From: Candidatus Competibacteraceae bacterium
Lineage (GTDB): Bacteria > Pseudomonadota > Gammaproteobacteria > Competibacterales > Competibacteraceae
Reading direction: 5' to 3'
Assembly (NCBI GenBank): GCA_016713505.1
Contig: JADJPA010000001.1
Location: forward strand, 1,860,001 to 1,924,000
Length of the DNA: 64,000 bases
A model generated the notes under the pieces. It searched no databases and was not told the DNA's origin. It was given only the letters and a program-made list of their open reading frames with translations. Positions 1 to 9,209 of the stretch are shown piece after piece; position 1 is the first letter of the stretch, and each line of letters begins with the position of its first letter. The translations under genes were made by a program, and so were the position numbers.

Positions 1-44
1 TCACACGGTAGGGGTCGCTGGTTCGAGCCCAGCATCGCCCACCA
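1..44 (+). tRNA. tRNA-Val(CAC), 3' part only
   Basis: The window opens inside a tRNA. Reading back from the encoded CCA end (42-44), the 3' acceptor strand is 34-40, the T arm is a perfect 5-bp stem (17-21 with 29-33) around a TTCGAGC loop, and the variable loop is 12-16. The 3' anticodon stem is 7-11. This places U33 at base 1 and the anticodon CAC at bases 2-4, which reads GTG (valine). The 5' half lies outside the window, so identity rests on the anticodon position alone. Confidence 0.85.
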
Positions 45-270
45 CTCGAATTGAACTGCAAAAACCATCCCTCGGATTCCTGATTTTTCCTCCTCCGCTT
101 CAGTCCGTTTCTTCGATATTTCCACGCATTGCGCTTGGCTGGCTTGTTCGATCACATCGCTCAAGGCCGTAAAAATGGCCGCAACGGACGCGCCCAATGA
201 ATTCACCGGTAACGCTCCAGCCCGCTTCAAGAGAACGAGCCCGAGCGCCAACCGAGTTTGATGGCAGTGC

Positions 271-2040
271 TTATTCGCCGATGATCTTCCTGACCACATC
301 GGTCATGGAGATGACGCCGGTGGGCTGATCGTTTTCGGTCACCACCAAGCGGTGCATCCGCCGCCCGGTCATCAGGCTGACCGCTTCGCTGAGCAGGATG
401 TTGGCGTCGCAGGTGGCGCAACCGGGGGTCATGATCTCGCCCGCCTTCATCGCCCGCGCTTGTTCGGAGGTGCGGCCCTGGCGCGCCAGCACCATGTCGG
501 TCTGCGAGACCACGCCGACCGCCTTGCCGCCGTCCATGACCACCACCGCGTGGATTTCGTTGTCCACCATGATCTTGGCGACTTTTCCGACCGTATCGCC
601 CGACGCGCAGGAAATAATGCCCCGGTGCATCAGGTCTTTGACTTTGGTGCCGTCGTCGGTGATCTTGATCGCTTCGGCTTCGGCCACGCCCGGCAGCGGC
701 TCGGACATTGGGTACGGATGCGGGGTATTGTGCACGTCGCCCTTCGGTAGCGTGGGATGCTCCAGTTTGACCGGCGGCTTGCCGCTGGCCCCCAGGCCAA
801 ATTCGGTCGCCCCAATCAGCACCGCCATGTTGCCGTGCGGGTGTTTATTTTCGTACATCAACTGATGGACATGAGGAACGTCGGTATAAGGAAAGGCACG
901 CGACAGACACGGATCAAGCAAACCCTGCAAGGCTAGCGCATTCATCTGATTGGATTGCTCGGTATTGGCGAAGTGTGAGCCTTGCAGCCGCTTTTGGCGC
1001 ATCCACAGATAGCGCAGATCGACGGTGGCGTTATAGCCCGTCGTCCCCGCGCAGACCACCACCATGCCGCCGGTGTCGCAAACGAAAATCGAGGTCGGGA
1101 TGGTGGTTTCGCCGGGATGCTCGAACACGAGATTGGGAGCGCGTTTCTCGCCCAGCACCTCCCAAATCTTGGCCCCGAACGCCCGCACCCCCTTCAACCA
1201 CTTCGCATACCCTGCATTATCCTTCCAGTGCGGCAACATGCCCCAGTGGTCGAACTCGTTGCGGTTGATGCAGCCTTTCGCGCCGAGCTTCATGCAGTAA
1301 TCAAATTTGTCTTCACCGGAGACAATGGCGATAGGAATCGCGCCCGCCGCCTTGACAATCTGAATCGCCATCGAGCCGAGGCCGCCCGCACCGCCCCAGA
1401 CCAGCACCACATCACCCTTCTTAACGGCGTTGGCCCCCCAGCCGTGCAGCATCCGCCAAGCCGTAGCCGCCACTAAGGTGTAGGCCGACGCTTCCTCCCA
1501 GGTCATGTGTTTGGGCTTGGGCATACACTGCTGAGCTTGCACTTTGGTGAACTGGGCGAAGCTGCCCCAGTTAGTTTCATACCCCCAGATTCGATAGGTG
1601 GGCGAATACATCGGATCGCCACCGCTTTTGACCCATTCGCAGTCACGACTGTAGCGGCCGCAATGAATCACCACCTCGTCGCCGACCTTTAAACCAGTCA
1701 CATCCTTGCCGACCTTATAGACGATGCCGGAGGCGTCGCTGCCGCCGATGTGAAACGGCTCCGGTTCGCCCAGTTCTCCCCGCTCAAAGGCTTTGTTACG
1801 CGCACCGATGACATTGACCGGAATCCCCAAGCCCGCCCAAACATTGTTGTAGTTGATGCCCGCCGCCATCACGTACACCAGCACTTCGTCATCGGCGATG
1901 GCTGGGATATCGACCACTTCCTGCTGGAAGGCCCCGGTCGGCTTGCCAAAGCGTTCCGGGCGGATCAGCCAAGCGTGCATTTTTTGGGGAACAACACCTA
2001 ATGGGGGTTGCTCGCCGAGGTTATACAGTTCTTTGGTCAT
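271..2040 (-). CDS. ccr: Crotonyl-CoA carboxylase/reductase with C-terminal CBS pair, copy 1
   Basis: Catalyses NADPH-dependent reductive carboxylation of crotonyl-CoA to (2S)-ethylmalonyl-CoA, the key step of the EMC pathway for acetate assimilation. The 589-aa protein has a medium-chain dehydrogenase/reductase body with a nucleotide-binding GGAGGLGSMA loop and a conserved GSHFAN segment. After a proline-rich linker, the last ~125 residues form two CBS repeats, each with a V(I)S-x-TD motif. Known Ccr enzymes end near 430-450 residues, so the CBS pair is an extra module. ATG 2040 was preferred over ATG 2052 because the GGGAGG directly abuts the upstream ATG, and 2040 matches the start of copy 2. 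It lies downstream of the carbonic anhydrase gene on the same strand. Confidence 0.93.
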   Translation of the reverse strand: MTKELYNLGEQPPLGVVPQKMHAWLIRPERFGKPTGAFQQEVVDIPAIADDEVLVYVMAAGINYNNVWAGLGIPVNVIGARNKAFERGELGEPEPFHIGGSDASGIVYKVGKDVTGLKVGDEVVIHCGRYSRDCEWVKSGGDPMYSPTYRIWGYETNWGSFAQFTKVQAQQCMPKPKHMTWEEASAYTLVAATAWRMLHGWGANAVKKGDVVLVWGGAGGLGSMAIQIVKAAGAIPIAIVSGEDKFDYCMKLGAKGCINRNEFDHWGMLPHWKDNAGYAKWLKGVRAFGAKIWEVLGEKRAPNLVFEHPGETTIPTSIFVCDTGGMVVVCAGTTGYNATVDLRYLWMRQKRLQGSHFANTEQSNQMNALALQGLLDPCLSRAFPYTDVPHVHQLMYENKHPHGNMAVLIGATEFGLGASGKPPVKLEHPTLPKGDVHNTPHPYPMSEPLPGVAEAEAIKITDDGTKVKDLMHRGIISCASGDTVGKVAKIMVDNEIHAVVVMDGGKAVGVVSQTDMVLARQGRTSEQARAMKAGEIMTPGCATCDANILLSEAVSLMTGRRMHRLVVTENDQPTGVISMTDVVRKIIGE

Positions 2041-2146
2041 AATTTTTCTCATCCTCCCGGTTGAAGCATTTCAGGTCGCTTTCACAGCACACCGCACCAA
2101 CCGCGTAGCCCTATAAGCGAGGCCTGCGGCTGGATTGCTAAAAAAA

Positions 2147-2809
2147 TCAAGGCAGTGCATAGCGCGACCACACGCCCGCGACCGCTAGAGCAATGGTGTC
2201 ATCGAGCGCTACACTGTCTTGAATAGAGGTCTGAAGATCTTGGAGACGGCCGTCTGCCAAACCGTAAACCCAACCGTGCAGCATCAAGGTCTGCCCCCGT
2301 TTCCAGGCATCGCCCACCAAGGTGGTGCGGGCGACATTGCGCGTTTGCTCGATGACATTTAACTCGCACAGCGCCCGCCAACGCGCGTCCGTATCCTTCA
2401 AAGCGTCTAGCAACTCCGCATGTCGGTCGCGCACGTCCTGAATATGGCGCAGCCAGTTATCGATCAACCCAAAGGATGCGCCGTCCAAAGCCGCCTTGAC
2501 CCCACCGCAGCCGTAATGACCACAGACAATGATGTGTTGAACCTTGAGCACCTCAATGGCGTACTGCATCACCGACAGACAATTGAGATCGGTATGCACC
2601 ACCACGTTGGCGACATTGCGATGCACGAACACTTCGCCCGGCTTCAAACCAGTGATCTGGTTAGCAGGCACTCGGCTATCCGAGCAGCCGATCCACAGAT
2701 AGCTCGGCGTCTGAATCGACGCTAAATCGGCGAAAAAATGGGGATCGTTGGCAGTCGTCTCCTCGGCCCAGCGCGCGTTGGCGGCGAATAACTCTGGTAA
2801 GTACTTCAT
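2147..2809 (-). CDS. can: Beta-class carbonic anhydrase
   Basis: Interconverts CO2 and bicarbonate in the cytoplasm. The 220-aa protein shows the beta-class zinc site: C42, D44 and R46 in CSDSR, then H98 and C101 in CGHYGCGG, at the same spacing as E. coli Can. The ATG at 2809 has a GGAG about 8 bases upstream; an in-frame TTG three bases earlier is less likely. It sits 16 bases after hpf and 106 bases before ccr copy 1, suggesting one leftward transcript. Its product could balance the inorganic carbon forms used by Ccr (CO2) and PEP carboxylase (bicarbonate), both encoded nearby; that link is inference. Confidence 0.95.
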   Translation of the reverse strand: MKYLPELFAANARWAEETTANDPHFFADLASIQTPSYLWIGCSDSRVPANQITGLKPGEVFVHRNVANVVVHTDLNCLSVMQYAIEVLKVQHIIVCGHYGCGGVKAALDGASFGLIDNWLRHIQDVRDRHAELLDALKDTDARWRALCELNVIEQTRNVARTTLVGDAWKRGQTLMLHGWVYGLADGRLQDLQTSIQDSVALDDTIALAVAGVWSRYALP

Positions 2810-2825
2810 CAAGGTTCTCCAAAGT

Positions 2826-3191
2826 TCAGTGCAGCGTTGAGGCGCTCGGTCTCAGTGGTGTGGTGGTGTTGGACAAGCCCTGACGATAGTCGCGTTGCCG
2901 CTCTAGCCGCCGCGCCAACGAGCGCCCGGCCCGGTCAGCGGCCCGGTCGATAGCGACATACAAATCAGCCTCGGTATCATCAACCACCAGGCTCGGCGCG
3001 CCCGCGAAGCTAATCTGAATCCGGCAGCGCTTATCCTCACCGCCGCGTGGGCCGTTCTCATCGGACAACCGCACCGCGACATGGCGCAAGCGCTCGTCAG
3101 CCCAACCGAAGGCAAATTGCAACCGACGCTCAACATGCTCACGCACAGCGCTGGTCAACACAATACCAATGGTTCGGATCTGGATATTCAT
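2826..3191 (-). CDS. Ribosome hibernation factor, short HPF/RaiA family
   Basis: A 121-aa protein beginning MNIQIRTIGI, with the beta-alpha-beta-beta-beta-alpha pattern of the HPF/YfiA (sigma-54 modulation) family. A central segment resembles the family's beta strands, followed by a basic helix rich in Arg and Asp. In this family the protein binds the 30S decoding region and stabilises inactive 70S or 100S ribosomes in stationary phase. It has no long-HPF C-terminal dimerisation domain. It is the first gene of a probable hpf-can-ccr unit and is divergent from the nhaR-like gene across 112 bases. Whether it is HPF or RaiA type cannot be settled by eye. Confidence 0.82.
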   Translation of the reverse strand: MNIQIRTIGIVLTSAVREHVERRLQFAFGWADERLRHVAVRLSDENGPRGGEDKRCRIQISFAGAPSLVVDDTEADLYVAIDRAADRAGRSLARRLERQRDYRQGLSNTTTPLRPSASTLH

Positions 3192-3303
3192 GAGGTGGCT
3201 CCTTTAGGGTCAATGACAAGCGTCAGTCTAAAGGCTGGCGAAACATCCAACAATCTGAATAATATTGCGTAATCATTCGATTTTTTCGATGTATTGGAGG
3301 CGC

Positions 3304-4263
3304 ATGGCCAGCCTTAACTTTAAACACCTGCACTATTTTTGGATGGTGGCCCGGTCGGGCAGCATCGCCAGCGCCAGTAAACACCTGCACCTAACGCCAC
3401 AATCGATCAGCAGCCAGTTGAGCGAACTCGAAGGCCGTTTGGGGGTGGAGCTGTTTCGCCGGGTCGGGCGGGGGCTGGAACTGACCGAGACCGGTCAGCG
3501 TATCTTCAGTTACGCGGATGAGATTTTCGCGCTCGGCGATGAACTGCTAGCACTCGCGCTGGATCAGACAGTGCGCAAGAGCCTGCTGTTTCGGGTCGGC
3601 ATCGCCAACTCGGTGCCGAAATCGGTGGCTTATCGGGTGGTGGAACCGGCGTTGCGCATGGCCGAGCCGGTGCGGCTGCTGTGTCGGGAAGGCCGCCTGG
3701 CCCCGCTGTTGGCGGAGATGGCGGTGCATCATCTTGATCTGGTGATCGCGGACCAGCCGATGCCCAATCATCTCAACGTGCGCGGCTACAGCCACTTTCT
3801 AGGCGAGAGCGATTTGACGGTGTTCGCCGCCCCGCAGTTGGCGCAGTCCCTGTCGGGCGACTTTCCGGCACTGCTGGATCGTGCGCCGTTTCTGTTGCCG
3901 GGGGACGATGTGGCGCTACGGCCCGATCTTTTACGCTGGTTTGAAACCCAGCGCCTGTATCCGCACATCGTCGGCGAATTCGAGGACAGCGCCTTGCTCA
4001 AGGCGTTCGGTCAGGCTGGGGCGGGTTTGTTCGTAGCCCCCACCGCCATCGCCGATTATGTGACCCGGCAATACACGGTGCAGGCGGTCGGGCGGATTGA
4101 AGCGGTGACGGAACGGCTCTACGCCATCACCACCGAGCGGCGATTGCTGCATCCGGCCATTGTGGCGGTGGTGCAGGCCACCCAGCGCGAGTTTTTCGGG
4201 AAGCCAGAGCGCACCGAGGGCGGCGGCCATGCTGACCGCGCCACCGACAAGGCCAATCCATAA
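3304..4263 (+). CDS. nhaR: LysR-family transcriptional regulator, NhaR-like
   Basis: A 319-aa regulator with an N-terminal winged helix (residues ~5-65) matching NhaR: a HLHYFW start, a LTPQSISSQLSELE recognition region and LFRRVGRGLELTE. The rest is a periplasmic-binding-protein-like effector domain. E. coli NhaR activates nhaA in response to Na+ and also controls osmC and pga genes. No Na+/H+ antiporter gene adjoins it here, so its targets are unknown. GGAGG lies only 3 bases before the ATG at 3304; upstream in-frame codons exist, but the alignment starts at MASLNFKH. It is convergent with ppc across 16 bases and divergent from hpf. Confidence 0.85.
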   Translation: MASLNFKHLHYFWMVARSGSIASASKHLHLTPQSISSQLSELEGRLGVELFRRVGRGLELTETGQRIFSYADEIFALGDELLALALDQTVRKSLLFRVGIANSVPKSVAYRVVEPALRMAEPVRLLCREGRLAPLLAEMAVHHLDLVIADQPMPNHLNVRGYSHFLGESDLTVFAAPQLAQSLSGDFPALLDRAPFLLPGDDVALRPDLLRWFETQRLYPHIVGEFEDSALLKAFGQAGAGLFVAPTAIADYVTRQYTVQAVGRIEAVTERLYAITTERRLLHPAIVAVVQATQREFFGKPERTEGGGHADRATDKANP

Positions 4264-4279
4264 GCAGCGACCGCCGCCT

Positions 4280-7108
4280 TCAACCGGTGTTCCGCATTCC
4301 CGCCGCCAAAGCGTTGATGGATCGCAGCAACGGTCGCAACCACTTCTCCGCTTCCGGTGAATCGGGTCCCTGGTCCCGCAGCGCTTGGCGATAGCGCGGC
4401 AAGAGCGTCACCTGAATGTGGTTGAGCGGGTCCAGATACGGATTGCGCCGCTCTAACGACTTGGCGAGGTTCGGATTTTCTTCGAGCAGGGTCGAGATTT
4501 GCGCCACCGCCATAATCTCGCGGCAGGTTTGCTCGTACTCCACCCGAAACTGCTGGTAAATGCGCTTTTCGGCGTCAGCGTTGTGGCAAAGCCGGGCATA
4601 TTCGCGGGCGATGCCGACATCGACCTTGCTCAGCGACATTTGGCTATTATCGAGCAGCGCCCGGAAGAAGGGCCATTCGCGGTAAAGCGTTTGCAGGGTC
4701 GCCAGCCGCTGGGGATCGTCGCCGCGCCAGAGGGCTAAGGCGGTGCCGATGCCGTACCAACCGGGCAAGGTGTGCCGTGACAGACCCCAACCGAACATCC
4801 AGGGGATCGCCCGTACCGAGTATTTGGAGCGGTCGCTCTGCGCGCGGTGCGAGGGCCGCGAACCCAGGTTCAGCAGCGCGATTTCACCCAGCGGCGTCGC
4901 TTCATAAAAGTAATCGATGAAGCCCGGCGTCTGCTCGGTCAATTCCCGGTACGCCGCTTCGCCATGAAGGGCCAACTCGGCCATCACCGCCGCGGCTTCC
5001 GGCGGTTCTGGCGGAACCGTCTGCACCAGGTGACGGCTGGCTTTCATCAGCCCGGTAATGCCCAGGGTCAGCTCGTAAACCGCCGTTTCCAAGTTCTGAT
5101 ACTTAAATGACAGCACCTCGCCCTGTTCGGTGATTTTGATCCGACCTTTTACCGTGCCTGTGGGCTGAGACAAAATCGAGTCGTGGGTCGGACCGCCGCC
5201 GCGCCCGACCGTGCCGCCGCGACCGTGGAACAGGCGACAACCAAAGCCGCGCGCCGCTGTCAGCGCCACCGCCCGCTGTTGGGCCTGGTATAGCCCCCAG
5301 TTCGAGGCCAGAATACCGCCGTCCTTGCAGGAATCAGAATAGCCGACCATTACGTCCTGAACGCCGCCCGTCGCCGCCAGCAAGGATTGATACGTCGGCT
5401 GATCCAATAACCGACTCAGCAAGACTTCAACCCGATTTAAGTCGGCAATGGTCTCGAACAGCGGTGCCACCCGGAGCGCGCAATGCCAACTACCATCGAC
5501 GCGCCGCCCCGCCAAGCCCGCGAAACTGCCCAGAAATAACACCTCCAGGATGTGGCTAGCCTCGTGGGTCATGGAGATGACGTAATTGTCGAACGCGCAC
5601 GGGCTGATTTCCTCCCGCAGCCGCGCCATCACCTGAAACACCTCCAAGGTCTCGCGGGTGGCCGGACTCAAGCTATCGCAATACAGTAGCGGCGTACCGG
5701 GCTTAGCCAACAGCTCGTTCAGGACAGCCAGCCGCTGTTCTTCCGACAGCGCGGCATAGTCCGGCAAGTTGGGCGCGACCGCGAAAATCTCCGTGACCGC
5801 CGCCGTGTGTCGGCCCGATTCCTGGCGCACGTCGAGCGCGGTCAGGTAGAAACCGAAGGTCTCCGCCAGCCGGATCAGATCGGTCAGTTCGCCATCGGCG
5901 ACTGCGCGGTCGCCGTGCGCGATTAAGGAATCGCGGATGAGATAGAGATCATCCAGAAACGCCTGCTCGGATGCATAGCCCCAGAACGGCACTGGCGCTG
6001 CTTCGGGGTGGCCCTCAGCGCGGGCGCGCGCCCGGTCGTGGTTGTGCCGCAGGCGGTGATAGATCAAAAACAGCTTGCGCCGGTACGGTTCCTGCGCGTA
6101 CTGGCGGGGCGCGTCGGTGAACAGGGCACTCATCTGTTCCGCATCCGCTTCCAGACGGGCGGCGAACACCGGCGAGGGCATGACCAGCGAACTGGAATAA
6201 GTCAGATGGCGGTTCAGTTCCTCGATCCGGCGCAGATATTCGCGCAGGATTTCCTGCGTTTGCAGGCGCAACGCTAGGGCGGTGGTTTCCGGCGTGACGA
6301 ACGGGTTGCCGTCGCGGTCGCCGCCGATCCACGAACCGAACCGCAGCAGGCAGGGAATGCGGATACCCCCTTTCCCGCCGACATCGCCGTAGACCGCGTT
6401 CAGCGCCCGCTCCAAGTTGCGGTAGAGCGTCGGCAATGCCTGAAAGATGGACTCGCGGAAATAGTACAGGCCATTCTTGATTTCATCGCGCACCTGCGGC
6501 TTGAAGCTGCGCACCTCGTCGGTTTTCCACAGGATTTGAATCTGGCTTTGCAGCTCTTCCACCACCTCGGCGCGCTGGTAGCGGTTGAGCGCTGGATTGT
6601 CGAGCTTGCCGTTGGTCACAAACACCCGTCGTTGCGCCCCTAGCAAAACTCGGCGCTTGGCCTCGGTCGGGTGCGCGGTGAACACCGGCGTAAAGCACAG
6701 TTGATCGAGCAAGGTCTGTAACCGTCTGGCATCCACGCCATCGGCGCGCAAGGCGCGCAACGTTTCATCAAACGAACCGCGCCACAGCGCTTTGCCGCGC
6801 CGAACCTGCTCACGGCGCAACTGGTGCTGAAAATTTTCCTCGGCAATGTTGGCGAGATTGAAATAGGCGTTGAAAGCACGCACGACGTGGTTGAGCATCT
6901 CTGGATTGAGGGCCGCGATGAAACGCAGCAGCCGTTCGCGGATGTCGGGCGCGAGATCGGATTGGCTGCGCAATTCAATGAAACCCTGGCGCAGGGTTTC
7001 AACGGCATCGAATACGGTGCGACCTTCGCGGTCGCGCAGCGTTTGGCCCAACAACTGGCCCAGCAGTTTAACGCGGTCGCGTAGCGGCTTGTCAGAGGGG
7101 GTCGGCAT
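4280..7108 (-). CDS. ppc: Phosphoenolpyruvate carboxylase
   Basis: Carboxylates PEP with bicarbonate to oxaloacetate, an anaplerotic step. The 942-aa protein is full length (E. coli 883). It shows the catalytic histidine H146 in TAHPTEAKRR, the glycine-rich loop FHGRGGTVGRGGGP with its essential Arg, and the invariant C-terminal MRNTG. A GGAG lies 8 bases before the ATG. It is on the same strand as the EMC genes but separated from ccr copy 2 by 309 bases containing a probable terminator, so it probably has its own promoter. Its placement beside EMC genes fits C2-unit assimilation, in which oxaloacetate must be replenished. Confidence 0.97.
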   Translation of the reverse strand: MPTPSDKPLRDRVKLLGQLLGQTLRDREGRTVFDAVETLRQGFIELRSQSDLAPDIRERLLRFIAALNPEMLNHVVRAFNAYFNLANIAEENFQHQLRREQVRRGKALWRGSFDETLRALRADGVDARRLQTLLDQLCFTPVFTAHPTEAKRRVLLGAQRRVFVTNGKLDNPALNRYQRAEVVEELQSQIQILWKTDEVRSFKPQVRDEIKNGLYYFRESIFQALPTLYRNLERALNAVYGDVGGKGGIRIPCLLRFGSWIGGDRDGNPFVTPETTALALRLQTQEILREYLRRIEELNRHLTYSSSLVMPSPVFAARLEADAEQMSALFTDAPRQYAQEPYRRKLFLIYHRLRHNHDRARARAEGHPEAAPVPFWGYASEQAFLDDLYLIRDSLIAHGDRAVADGELTDLIRLAETFGFYLTALDVRQESGRHTAAVTEIFAVAPNLPDYAALSEEQRLAVLNELLAKPGTPLLYCDSLSPATRETLEVFQVMARLREEISPCAFDNYVISMTHEASHILEVLFLGSFAGLAGRRVDGSWHCALRVAPLFETIADLNRVEVLLSRLLDQPTYQSLLAATGGVQDVMVGYSDSCKDGGILASNWGLYQAQQRAVALTAARGFGCRLFHGRGGTVGRGGGPTHDSILSQPTGTVKGRIKITEQGEVLSFKYQNLETAVYELTLGITGLMKASRHLVQTVPPEPPEAAAVMAELALHGEAAYRELTEQTPGFIDYFYEATPLGEIALLNLGSRPSHRAQSDRSKYSVRAIPWMFGWGLSRHTLPGWYGIGTALALWRGDDPQRLATLQTLYREWPFFRALLDNSQMSLSKVDVGIAREYARLCHNADAEKRIYQQFRVEYEQTCREIMAVAQISTLLEENPNLAKSLERRNPYLDPLNHIQVTLLPRYRQALRDQGPDSPEAEKWLRPLLRSINALAAGMRNTG

Positions 7109-7316
7109 GGGGAATGCTCCGGTGGTTCTGGATCAAGAGTTCATCAAGGATTGACCACAGCGGATGATTTTGTTTCACCTACAGGTTACCGAAGGAACTC
7201 CCTGCGACCGATAGTAGGTTTGGGCAGCGTAGCGTGGTTGGCTGATCTCCACTAAGGCTTTAACGTCGCCTGTTTGAGAGGTTTAGCAGTCTACTGATGA
7301 ACTAGGCGTAAATAAT

Positions 7317-7340
7317 CAGGGGCGCCAAATAGCGCCCCTG
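7317..7340 (-). terminator. Probable rho-independent terminator after ccr copy 2
   Basis: A perfect 9-bp inverted repeat (7317-7325 with 7332-7340) encloses a 6-base loop, 77 bases after the ccr2 stop. Read leftward, it is followed by ATTATTTA, a modest T-rich tail. The remaining part of the 309-base gap (7109-7417) should hold the ppc promoter, but no strong -35/-10 pair stands out. Confidence 0.6.
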
Positions 7341-7417
7341 GATTACTCAGCCGTGATACCCCGGCTCTACCCCGTATATGGAGCATGAGCCGGAACATTA
7401 ACCTGCGTCGTAAGCGC

Positions 7418-9169
7418 TTACTCGCCGATAATTTTTCTCACCACATCGGTCATAGAGATCACGCCGGTAGGCTGATCGTTTTCGGTCACCACCAAGCGGT
7501 GCATCCGCCGTCCGGTCATCAGGCTCACCGCTTCGCTCAACAGAATATTGGCGTCGCAGGTAGCGCAACCGGGGGTCATGATGTCTGCGGCCTTCATCGC
7601 CCGCGCTTGTTCGGAGGTACGGCCTTGCCGCGCCAACACCATGTCGGTTTGCGAGACCACCCCAACCGCCTTGCCGCCGTCCATGACCACCACCGCGTGG
7701 ATTTCGTTGTCCACCATCACCTTGGCCACTTGACCTACCGTATCGCTCGGTGCACAAGAAATGATGCCACGGTGCATGAGGTCTTTGACCTTGGTGCCGT
7801 CGTCGCTGATCTTGATGGCTTCGGCTTCAGCCACGCCCGGCAACGGCTCGGACATTGGGTACGGATGCGGGGTATTGTGCACATCGCCCTTCGGTAGCGT
7901 GGGATGCTCCAGTTTGACCGGCGGTTTGCCGCTGGCCCCCAGGCCAAATTCGGTCGCGCCAATCAGCACCGCCATGTTGCCGTGCGGGTGTTTGTTGTCG
8001 TGCATCAGTTGGTGCGCTACCGGCAGTTCTTCGTAGGTGAAGGCCCGCGACAGACACGGATCAAGCAGACCGCGCACTGCCAGTTCGTTCATCTGATAGG
8101 ACTGTTCGGCGTTGGCGAAGTGCGAACCTTGCAAGCGCTTTTGGCGCATCCACAGATAGCGCAGATCGACGGTGGCGTTATAGCCCGTCGTCCCCGCGCA
8201 GACCACCACCATGCCGCCGGTGTCGCAAACGAAAATCGAGGTCGGGATGGTGGTTTCGCCGGGATGCTCGAACACGAGATTGGGAGCGCGTTTCTCGCCC
8301 AGCACCTCCCAAATCTTGGCCCCGAATGCCCGCACCCCCTTCAGCCACTTGGCGTAGCCGACGTTATCCTTCCAGTGTGGCAACATGCCCCAGTGCTCGA
8401 ATTCGTTGCGGTTGATGCAGCCTTTCGCGCCCAACTTCATGCAATAGTCGAACTTATCTTCGCCGGACACCATCGCAATCGCCGTGCCACCGGCTGCCTT
8501 GACGATCTGAATTGCCATTGAACCGAGGCCGCCCGCGCCGCCCCAGACCAATACTACATCGCCCTTTTTGACCGCGTTCTTGCCCCAGCCGTGCAGCATC
8601 CGCCACGCGGTGGCCGCGACCAGCACGTAGGCCGAGGCTTCTTCCCAGTTCATGTGCTTGGGCTTGGGCATACATTGCTGGGCCTGCACTTTGGTAAATT
8701 GGGCGAAACTACCGTAGTTGGTCTCGTAGCCCCAGATACGGAAGCTGGGCGAATACATCGGGTCACCGCCGCTCTTGACCCATTCGCAGTTGCGATCCCA
8801 GGTGCCGCAGTGGACGACCACTTCATCGCCGACCTTGACGTGGGTCACGTCCTTGCCGATTTTGTAAACGATGCCGGAGGCGTCGCTGCCGCCGATGTGG
8901 AAATCTTCCTTCTCCCCGGCCTTGTTGCGCGCACCGATGACGTTGACCGGAATACCTAGCCCGGCCCAGACGTTGTTGTAGTTGATGCCCGCCGCCATCA
9001 CGTAGACCAGCACTTCGTCATCGGCAATCGGCGGCACGTCCACCACTTCCTGCTTGAAGGCTTCGGTCGGCTTGCCGAAGCGCTCGGCGCGAATCAGCCA
9101 GGCGTGCATTTTTTTGGGGACAACGCCTAAGGGGGGTTGTTCGCCAAGGTTATAGAGTTCTTTGGCCAT
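7418..9169 (-). CDS. ccr: Crotonyl-CoA carboxylase/reductase with C-terminal CBS pair, copy 2
   Basis: Same reaction as copy 1. The protein has 583 aa: catalytic body at ~1-425, linker at ~425-460 and CBS pair at ~461-583. The NADPH-binding GGAGGLGSMA is at 210-219. H350 in GSHFAN and E176 in NWEEAS appear to correspond to the CO2-site residues described for the Kitasatospora enzyme; this was recalled, not aligned. It lacks a six-residue insertion present in copy 1 near residue 85. It starts 40 bases after meaB and so is the last gene of the mcd-mch-ecm-meaB-ccr cluster, making it the likely pathway-dedicated copy. Confidence 0.95.
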   Translation of the reverse strand: MAKELYNLGEQPPLGVVPKKMHAWLIRAERFGKPTEAFKQEVVDVPPIADDEVLVYVMAAGINYNNVWAGLGIPVNVIGARNKAGEKEDFHIGGSDASGIVYKIGKDVTHVKVGDEVVVHCGTWDRNCEWVKSGGDPMYSPSFRIWGYETNYGSFAQFTKVQAQQCMPKPKHMNWEEASAYVLVAATAWRMLHGWGKNAVKKGDVVLVWGGAGGLGSMAIQIVKAAGGTAIAMVSGEDKFDYCMKLGAKGCINRNEFEHWGMLPHWKDNVGYAKWLKGVRAFGAKIWEVLGEKRAPNLVFEHPGETTIPTSIFVCDTGGMVVVCAGTTGYNATVDLRYLWMRQKRLQGSHFANAEQSYQMNELAVRGLLDPCLSRAFTYEELPVAHQLMHDNKHPHGNMAVLIGATEFGLGASGKPPVKLEHPTLPKGDVHNTPHPYPMSEPLPGVAEAEAIKISDDGTKVKDLMHRGIISCAPSDTVGQVAKVMVDNEIHAVVVMDGGKAVGVVSQTDMVLARQGRTSEQARAMKAADIMTPGCATCDANILLSEAVSLMTGRRMHRLVVTENDQPTGVISMTDVVRKIIGE

Positions 9170-9209
9170 GTTGTGATTCCTCTCTGTGGGGTGGTTTTAA
9201 GGGTTGTTG

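Noticed and set aside
352..1476. Plus-strand open frames opposite ccr copy 1 (and equivalents opposite copy 2)
   Set aside because: They are antisense to a well-conserved gene, share its GC-driven stop depletion and have His/Arg-rich translations without family similarity.
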